Below are positions 21,446-28,562 of a stretch of DNA of 28,562 nt, one piece after another (position 1 is the stretch's first letter; each line of letters begins with the position of its first letter). The notes beneath the pieces were generated by a model. The model was given only the letters and a program-made list of their open reading frames with translations, made no database searches and was not told the DNA's origin. Source of the DNA: Usnea hakonensis (lineage: Eukaryota > Ascomycota > Lecanoromycetes > Lecanorales > Parmeliaceae); assembly GCA_013423325.1 (NCBI GenBank), contig BLJB01000396.1, positions 1 through 28,562 of the forward strand, in the 5' to 3' direction. Both the position numbers and the translations under genes were made by a program.

Positions 21446-21745
21446 TGTTACGAGTGTAACTACTTATAGGGCTAAAGGAGATATATAATCTCCTTCCTAT
21501 TTAAGTTTAGCGCCTTAGTACCTCTTTATCTATATATTTTTCTTATACCTATATATAGATTTTACCTCCTTATTAATTAAATCCTCGTTATATACTACTA
21601 TTAATATATATCTAGTTATAATCTTAATATTATTTAATTAATCTATTAATTATATAATATTAATAATTTTATTACTATTTTATTCGAGGCTTTAGACGAG
21701 CTAAAAGAACCTAAAAGGGGGTATTTATAGATTAACGACCTAGTA
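21446..21745. repeat. Repeat module A, copy 2
   Basis: 300 bp, begins TGTTACGAGTGTAAC, ends ACCTAGTA, and is flanked on both sides by ATAAT (21441-21445 and 21746-21750). It contains a near-perfect inverted repeat, AAGGAGAT/ATCTCCTT, near 21474-21494. In copy 1 the same place reads AAGGAGAC and ACCTCCTT. It is followed by X2 just as A1 was originally followed by X1. Confidence 0.7.
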
Positions 21746-21750
21746 ATAAT

Positions 21751-22845
21751 ATACTAGATATATTCTAAATAATATAAAATATTACTAGTATATCTAAATA
21801 ATATAATATTACTAGATAGAAAAATAATTAATAAAGAAATTATATTATTAATAATATAGAAGAAATCGCCTTAAAAAGGTATAGCCGCGATTAATCTATC
21901 TATTTAATAATAATATAATAACTTTATAGGTAGAGTAATATCTTTCTTAATATATATTTTTAATACTTTTAAATATATTGAATTAACTAGATTAATTAAT
22001 AAATAGTTATATAAAAGTCTTATATTTAATATATTAAAAAGAGAAAATTTTACTTTCTTAATATCTAGTTTAAAAAAGAGTTAACTATCTTTTAATAATT
22101 AATTATATTTTTTATTATAAATTTAGAAGAGTAAAATTATTTCTTTATTACCTTTTTTTTCTTTTCTTTAGAATCTTTTTAATATTTATTAAATTACTAA
22201 ATAGCTCTATTAATTATCTAGTTAGATAAGTATAAAGAATTATAAAATATACCTTTTTCTAATAATAAAGATAAACGTCTTAATAACCTTCTAAGGGATA
22301 AATTCGTATCGGAAAATAAAGATAAGATATATTATAATATATTTTAAAAGACCTTTAAAACGTTTTTAGATAAACTCGATATTCTAGAACCTTTAAATAC
22401 TCTATATTATTCTAATTTAATTAATCGCCTATAGTAACTAAGAGGGGTATCTAAAAAAATATTAATATTTTAAATTAAAAGTAATAATATAGTTATTCTC
22501 TAGAATATCTCCTCTATAAATAAATTTATATAATAGATTAGGGAGAATCTAGAGAAGTTTCTAAATATACTAAATTAGATCTATTAAAAAAGAGATATAG
22601 ATATTTAGACTTTCTAGTTATTAGAAAAGGAGATCGTAAAGCGATAACTCGCTATATAATAATTAATAAATATATAAAAGGACCTCGTATTTATAAATTC
22701 TAAATTAGAATAATTTTAAAATATTTAAAATAGTATAGAATTATTCTTTATAATCTCTATTAAATATTTTTAAAAAATATCTAGATCCTCTTTTCTTTAT
22801 TAATAATATAGATTCTATCTAGAAGGATTAGAAGAGTAAGATAAT
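21751..22845. repeat. Repeat module X, copy 2
   Basis: About 1095 bp matching 20353-21445. Unlike copy 1 it does not stop at AGTAAGATAAT but runs on into 22846-23900. The plus frame near 22270-22840 reads as protein with RIP stops (for example a YTKLDLLKKRYRYLDFL segment near 22565-22615). Confidence 0.7.
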
Positions 22846-23900
22846 AATTAAATTAAAGATAAATAAGAATTATTAGGATAATAACGAGAACTATATTAAA
22901 TATATATTTTTATATTTTAAAAAAAAGGCTATAAAGTAGACTTATTTAAAATAAGAAGCTAATATTAATAACCCTTTTTTTATTATCTAAAATATTATAA
23001 ATAAACTTACTATTATATTTAAAGACTCGGATTATAAATAGAACTACTAAAGATAGTTTATAATATTATAAATAAAGGCTATATAGTTTATCGACTTTTA
23101 TTTAGACTTTAGAAGACTCTCTTTTTATTTTAAATATAATGAGAACCTTCTTATTAAAAAATTATATAATAAGATAGTAACCTAACTCTAGATTCTATAA
23201 AATAATTAGTAATTTAAGTTTACTACTTTTAAAAAAATTAAAAAGTATATAGTAAAATTAAATAACTTATAAAAAGTTAAATAAAAAAATTAGAATAAAG
23301 TCTTATTATAAGAGGATTAATTTAAAAGTATAAAAAAAAAAATATTTATTTCTACTTTATTAAGAATAGCTTTTAAACCTATATATAATTTAATAAAATA
23401 AACTTTATTAAGCGATATTATTTAAATAAAGAATATAGTTAAAAATAACTACTTTAAATATTATAAATCTAAATATTATATAAATAATTATTTAGATAAT
23501 TAGGCTCGCTTCTATAATCTAAATTTATATAAATAAAACCCTCGGATTTATAAAATCTTAATAGATAGATCTTCTAATTTAGATTATTATAAGAATTTAG
23601 AGGAATTAGAAAATAATAGCTCTCTTTTAAAAACTTAATAAAAGGTAATATAAAAATAATATATTATTTTAATAATAATAAGAATAACTTTATATTTTTA
23701 TTCTAGATTATATTCGAGTTCTTCTTATTTTTAGAAAAGCCCTTTATTATATTAAATATATTATATAGCTAAAAAAAAAGGTACTAGATATTTCTTCTAA
23801 TTAATATTAATATTATAGAATATTACTTTATTAATAAGAGAATAATTTCGACTATATATATTATATTTAGAATCTTATCTATACTTCTTTTTAAGTCTTA
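22846..23900 (+). pseudogene. Continuation of the A-X element, unidentified
   Basis: AT-rich, CA/TG-free sequence joined to X2. Plus-strand frames carry RIP-type stops and Lys/Asn/Ile-rich strings. I could not match a domain in either strand. It ends sharply at 23900 where GC-rich, CA/TG-bearing DNA begins, so this is an element or repeat border. Confidence 0.3.
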
Positions 23901-24014
23901 ATATATGGCCGGCGACGAGATCCAGCTGTACGCGCTGCCGGCTACGAACCTGCTACCATCGTGTGCGATATAAAGGTCGCCGTCGTACACGGTATATAGC
24001 AGAGCCAAGTGATC
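23901..24014 (-). CDS. Unmutated GC-rich patch with protein fragment
   Basis: A sharp GC-rich patch with intact CA/TG. On the minus strand 38 codons are open (24014 to 23901), reading DHLALLYTVYDGDLYIAHDG and then a SRFVAGSAYSWISSPAIY tail before TAA at 23900-23898. The upstream in-frame stop at 24017-24015 is TAA and could be a converted CAA, so the fragment may have been longer. On the plus strand an ATG at 23905 opens only 22 codons. Codon composition and balanced residues suggest a true gene fragment rather than retroelement debris; I do not recognise the family. Confidence 0.35.
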
Positions 24015-24020
24015 TTAGGG

Positions 24021-25040
24021 GGCGACGCGTAAAGGAGATAGGATAGAAAATAGTAAGATAAAGCGATAGAGATAAGATACGTCCCTATTATAAATAAAGT
24101 ATTTAATTAGAAATATAGCTATACTATTAGTAAAGTCGATATAATACTACTTAATCGGACGCCGAACGCGTAGAACCTTCCTATAATAATACGTAGAGAG
24201 CACTAGGTAGCTTAGGTAGAAGGCGTATTAGCTAATAGGATTAGTTACCCTAGATACGTAGGGATAATAGCCTAGTCCCGGTACGATCGGTAGGATACGA
24301 GATATCTATTTCCTCCTACGAGCCTATTCGAAGCGTAGCTATTAGTAAAGATACGATTCTCTCTCCATCTCTAGATACGCGTACCTATTAATAACTCTAC
24401 CTACTCGTAGAGCTAGTGCGATATATTTACCGCTAGATATTCTCCTCTACGTATCTACGGATAGTAATACTATAGAAGGAACCGGTATTCTATACCCGAA
24501 GTAAAAAGACCTTATAGGATCTCGCTTACCTAGTATAGAGTTTTTACGCGTAGAATACTAAGACTCTTAGCGCGTTATATAAATACGAAGGCCCGTATTT
24601 CTTCGTACCGGTAGCCCTCTAAAAATTAACTCGATAAGGACCGCAGAATTTAGTAGTAATTAATTAATCTAAACTTTATATCCGTACTATATTACTATTA
24701 TCTACTCTAGTAGGGTCTCTCCCTACTAGACTCGATATAGGGCTAAGACGCCGGCCTTTTTTCTTCGACGATAGGCGCTTACGGATTAGAACAAGCTAGG
24801 AATAAGGGCTAGTAATCAAACTCGTAGATAAATACTTTACGAGGAATACTAACTACTCTACGGGGACGTAGGCGTTATTCGGCCTACCTATATTCTTATT
24901 AATAGTCAAGTTGTTTTTTTCTTAAAAAGGATACTAAAGCGTATAGCGACCTAGCGTGTATATACAATTCGTAGAAGTTATCGAAGGTAGTATATAGAAC
25001 TCGATATTTGTAGGATACCACAATAGAAGAAACGTATGGA
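24021..25040. other. Anonymous CpG-retaining, moderately RIP-affected tract
   Basis: Richer in C+G than the retroelements (many CGTA, CGCG, TACG words) but with few CA/TG before about 24880. From 24880 on, CA/TG become frequent (GTCAAGTTG, TACCACAATAG). Both strands are full of stops and I found no domain, repeat unit or RNA gene. It may be single-copy DNA next to repeats, mutated by RIP leakage. Confidence 0.35.
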
Positions 25041-25146
25041 GGTTTTTACCCTGGCGTAAGTAAAGGTTTCCTCTACAATATTACTACAGAGCTTCCCGTA
25101 ATTATCTTTCACATAGTTAGATAGACACGAGTATGAAATCCAATCC
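25041..25146 (+). repeat. Inverted repeat arm, left
   Basis: About 106 bp matching the reverse complement of 28157-28271. Shared blocks include TTTTTACCCT, AAAGGTTTCC, GAGCTTCCCGTAATTATC, AGTTAGATAGACACGAGTATG and TCCAATCC. This arm retains CA/TG and ends in a TCCAA pentamer repeat (about 25139-25152). Confidence 0.85.
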
Positions 25147-25159
25147 AATCCAATATAAA

Positions 25160-26300
25160 ATAAAGATTAAAATAATAAATATAAAAAATAAAAAAGCTAT
25201 AAAAAAGAAGATATAAAAGAATAATAAAAGACTATATCTAGATCTAGATATAATAAAGGCGAAATAAATAGTAAGCGTAAAAAGACTAGTACTAGAAAAG
25301 GGTAAAAAAAGATACTCGTTATTAATTATTAATATTATTATAGAAGAAATAGCCTTTAGACTAATATTAAAAGGCCTAGTTAAAATAGAAGAAATAAAAG
25401 AGATATTATACTATATATATAAAATAATATAGTATTTTAATTATTAGAAATAAAGCTATATAGTAGTCTACTATAAAAATAAAACTAGATATACTAAGTA
25501 TAACTAAAAGTATAATATTAGAAAATATAATAAGATAGCTTTAAGGGCCTTTAAAATATATATAATATATAATAATAAGGGCTATATAGTATATTAGAGA
25601 ATATATTTAAAAAAAAGATAAAAAACTAAAAAAGTTATAAAAAAGCTAATATTAAGACTAATAATAATCTCTAATCTAAAAGGGGTAAGATCTACTAAAG
25701 TACTAAAGACTATTAATAGATTTATAATAGTTTTATCTAGAAAAAAGAGAATATAAGATATAATTAATATAAGAAGTAATCGCGAAGAGAAAAACTCTAG
25801 AATATTTAGAAAAATATTTAAAATAGAAAAACTAGAGAAATTTATAATAAAGGAGATTAATTAAATATTACTAAAAATTCTATTTAGAATAGAAATCTAT
25901 AAATTAATAAAGATATTCTAACTATCTAAGATTTAAGAGATCTAGATATAAGACGCCTAAAAATAGAACTTCTAAATACTAACTTTATTATAATAGAAAG
26001 CTAGACTCTAATAATACTATAATATAATATAAGAGGTAAACTAGAAATAATAATAATACTACTTAATAATTTAGAAATAAAGTAAGCTAATATTCTAGCG
26101 ATCTAGAAATCTTAGTAGAATATATATATAAAATTATTATATAATTTTAGAATAAGTAAATTCTTTCTATTATATAAAAATAAAGCGGGTATAAAGATAT
26201 ATCTTTATATTAATAAAAGGATTAATATTAATATATAGAAAGAGATATTTCTATCTAAAAATATTTATATTATTACTATAAGACTTAAAAAAAAAGATAA
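25160..26300 (+). pseudogene. LINE ORF1 (Gag-like) region
   Basis: The 5' part of the Tad1-like LINE on the plus strand. It is Lys- and Ile-rich with RIP-type stops. A possible CCHC-type segment lies near 25555-25630 (Y-N-N-K-G-Y-I-V-Y pattern, which restores to a C-x-x-x-x-G-H type knuckle), but the ligands are not secure. The left border is the inverted repeat arm at 25146. Confidence 0.5.
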
Positions 26301-26399
26301 GATTATAAATAAAAAAGTAATTTAGATTTTTAATATATATAACTCTAGCCTATTTCTAGTTACTATTAATAATCTATTAAGCTTTCTAGTACTAAAAAA

Positions 26400-26650
26400 G
26401 AAGGTCTAGAAATAGAGGGAATAAATAATAATAAAAAACTTTAACCTCTATTATTTAAATTAGAATAATTATAAAAGATTAAGCTATTATAAAAAAGCGG
26501 ATAAGTTATTAAAGATAATTATAAAAGTAGATATAAAACTTATATTTTCTAAAAACTCTATAATCTAGAGAGCGAAAGATAATAAAAATATTATAGACCT
26601 TATTTTTATAATACTAGGACTAACTAAAATAATAAAATTATATAAAGTAT
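26400..26650 (+). pseudogene. LINE ORF2 endonuclease (APE-type) relic
   Basis: The plus strand reads I-K-N-F-N-L-Y-Y-L-N-stop at 26431-26463, the eroded form of the GDFN-L-H-H-P-x-W active-site block. It is followed by a RAKDNKNIIDLIF segment (about 26569-26607), the family's TIDL(T/V)F block. These are the apurinic-like endonuclease motifs of Tad1/I-type non-LTR elements, which nick the target DNA. Confidence 0.75.
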
Positions 26651-27399
26651 ATTTAGATCTATAGATAAATTTTAACTACTTTTTAATATATATAGAGTTT
26701 AATCTATTAATAGAAAAAGTCTCTACTATTAAAAAAAAGATATAGAAAATAATAAAGTTAAAAGCTATTAAAATTATAATTTAAGAACTAGTTTACTCTT
26801 TATTTTCTAACTAATTAAAGATTAGAGGAAAGATAGATAAATATTTAAAAAATATTATAATAAATCTAAAAAAGGTAGTAAAAAGGATTATTTTATAAAC
26901 TAAATTATTAGATAGAACTTAATTATTTTAAGATTATAATTATAGTAAGATTATATAAAAAGTAAAATACTTTATAGCTAAATACTAAAATAGTTATAAA
27001 AATTAGGAAGAAGAGAAATAATATATAATTATAAAATATTAGAATAAGATAATTAATAGAGTTAAAATATTTAATTTTAAATAAAAAGTTTATAAAGTAG
27101 AAAAATTATAAAAGGGAATCTAGAGGCTAATTAAATAGACTAAATAAAGTAGTATAAATTTAAAGCTATTATTTAAGTTCCTAATATTTAAAGATAAAAA
27201 AGCTAATCTAGTAAAATTATTTAAAGATAAAATTATTATATTTTAAAAAATCTTTTTTCTATTACCCCTATAGATAGATTTTATTAATATTAAAAATATA
27301 ATCTATTTAAATCTAGTAAAGATAATTATAAAATTAATAAAAAAGGAGATTAAAATAATAATCTTTTATTTAAAATAAAATAAGGCTCTAAAAATAGAT

Positions 27400-28155
27400 A
27401 AAATATTAAATAGATTTTTAAGATTAATTATTAGTAAGGCTCTTCTATAGCTTATTAGACTCTTCTAGATATATATAGATTTAGATTACTATTTAAAGGA
27501 GTTTAAAATCACTAATATAATAATCCTCTATAAATTAGATAAAGATAATTATTTAGAATTAAAATTATATTAGCTAATTACTCTATTAAGTATATTAGAG
27601 AAAGCTCTAAAAATAATTATAATTAAAAGATTTAATAACTATATAAAGAAATATAATCTTTTTCCCCTAAAGTAGATAGATATATAGAGAGACTAGTCTA
27701 CTAAGATAGCCCTAAAAATAATAATTAATATAATATATATAATATAAAGTAGTAGTAAATAGTATATAGCTAGTCTACTCTCTCTAAATATAATAAGAAT
27801 ATTTAATAATATATTCTATAAGCGGCTTCTTTATAATTTTAAATCTAAGGGGGTCCCTCTTTAAATAATAAACTAGATATCAAGCTTTCTTATAGAAAGA
27901 GTAATATTAATAATACTAGAATAAAAAATAAATAAGATAGAACTAGTAAAAATAGAAATCTTATAAAAATTTTTAATATTCTTTATATTATTTTTATTCT
28001 TTAATATATTACTTATTAAGAAGTACTTAAAATTAAGACTAAACCTCTAAATTAATAACTTCGTTAATAATATCTATTTATTAATATATAAGAAAAATAT
28101 AGAAGCTAATTATATAATATTTAAAATAATCTATAAAATATATTTAAAATAGATT
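27400..28155 (+). pseudogene. LINE ORF2 reverse transcriptase, 3'-truncated
   Basis: The plus strand shows EFKITNIIILYKLDKDNY (family WK-x-A-x-x-V-x-L-x-K-P-G-K), then LITLLSILEKALK (family YRPI-x-LL-x-x-x-x-K-x-x-E), NIIRIFNNI (A-F-D block), KGVPL-stop-II, and FVNNIYLL with the F-x-DD box as Asn-Asn at 28060-28071. It stops about 25 codons later, at the inverted repeat arm. The thumb, the RNase H domain typical of this clade and the 3' tail are missing. Confidence 0.85.
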
Positions 28156-28156
28156 T

Positions 28157-28271
28157 GGATTGGAATTCATACTCGTGTCTATCTAACTATATAAAAGATA
28201 ATTACGGGAAGCTCTATAGTAATAATATAAGGGAAACCTTTATAGTATCACTACTACTAGGGTAAAAAACC
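28157..28271 (-). repeat. Inverted repeat arm, right
   Basis: About 115 bp, reverse complement of 25041-25146 with roughly 9 extra bases near 28240-28256. The inner end (TTGGATTGGAATTCATAC) keeps TG/CA, while the outer half is RIP-converted (for example CTCTATAGTAATAATA against CTACAGAGC...AATATTG on the other arm). Confidence 0.85.
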
Positions 28272-28285
28272 TTACCGTACTCCTA

Positions 28286-28287
28286 NN
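28286..28287. other. Two ambiguous bases
   Basis: NN within TCCTANNTAC, just outside the right inverted-repeat arm. This may be a consensus ambiguity or a join in the assembly. Confidence 0.9.
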
Positions 28288-28562
28288 TACCTTCGACTAC
28301 TATCGCTCGGTACCTCCTACGCTCGTATTCCTCTACCCCCTTTATACCGATACTAGTATCCCTTAGGCCGCTCTGCCCTTATATAACTAGTCTTTTACTA
28401 GAGAATACTAGCCTAGGAGGCCGGATTAAATTAGCTATCTAGTTAACGCCCTCGCCCCTTTTAGGGTAGTTAGTATTCTCTATAGATTACTAGTTCCTAC
28501 GGACTCTAGAAGTACTAGTCTAAATTATCCTAGCCTCGGATAGAAGATAAGGATATATTTAG
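28288..28562. other. Anonymous CpG-retaining end of window
   Basis: Composition like 24021-25040: many CG, CCC and GGCC words, few CA/TG, no ORF or repeat recognised. The outermost words TACCTTCGA near the N bases resemble TCGAAGGTA left of the other arm (about 24979-24987), so the inverted repeat may extend a little further. Confidence 0.3.

Noticed and set aside
21446..21745. A2 as a simple solo LTR with ATAAT target duplication
   Set aside because: The flank after A2 is X2 rather than the continuation of X1, so a plain solo-LTR insertion does not explain the order; ATAAT also follows A1 as part of the repeat.
23905..23973. Plus-strand ATG ORF of 22 codons in the GC-rich patch
   Set aside because: Too short, and the minus-strand frame in the same patch is longer and more protein-like.
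25136..25155. TCCAA repeats as a telomere-like or LINE tail repeat
   Set aside because: Only about three units, on the 5' side of the LINE; fungal telomeres are TTAGGG-type and none are present.

Overview
The window looks like an AT-rich, gene-free heterochromatic block from a filamentous ascomycete (Pezizomycotina) whose repeats were mutated by repeat-induced point mutation (RIP). CpA and TpG are almost absent over most of it and TpA is everywhere. Coding relics carry TAA and TAG stops where Gln and Trp would be expected, TGA stops are rare, and ATG is nearly gone. G+C is roughly a quarter to 30 % by eye. I see no intact host gene, tRNA, rRNA or CRISPR array.

The best-supported content is a nest of dead retrotransposons. 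Element B (5655-20347, minus strand) is a Ty3/gypsy chromovirus with 190-bp LTRs and a 5-bp target duplication ATAAT. Element C (6791-14564, minus strand, 7774 bp, 162-bp LTRs, target duplication GCTAA) is a second Ty3/gypsy chromovirus inserted into B. Both still show reverse transcriptase, a DD35E integrase and a C-terminal chromodomain when RIP changes are allowed for, and catalytic Asp codons have become Asn. B itself sits in an older repeat made of a 300-bp module (A) followed by a 1.09-kb module (X). A-X occurs twice in the order A1 - [B with C inside] - X1 - A2 - X2, and X2 runs on into about 1 kb of unidentified sequence to 23900.

To the left (1-5350) are RIP-eroded coding-like tracts that I cannot name, separated by less-mutated patches. 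One patch is a 169-bp GC-rich, MITE-like element with inverted ends (3854-4022). To the right, a sharp GC-rich patch near 23900-24020 is followed by about 1 kb of anonymous sequence. Then comes a RIP-killed Tad1-like LINE (about 25160-28155, plus strand) with endonuclease and reverse transcriptase relics, bracketed by about 110-bp inverted repeats and cut off inside its reverse transcriptase.

The most informative signal is where RIP stopped. In both LTR pairs the outer edges of the element keep CA/TG, while the same positions in the partner LTR, lying inside the element, are converted. Less-mutated patches therefore seem to mark edges of duplicated DNA, which gives a way to find element boundaries in the unassigned parts. 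The relative order of events is A-X repeat, then B, then C.
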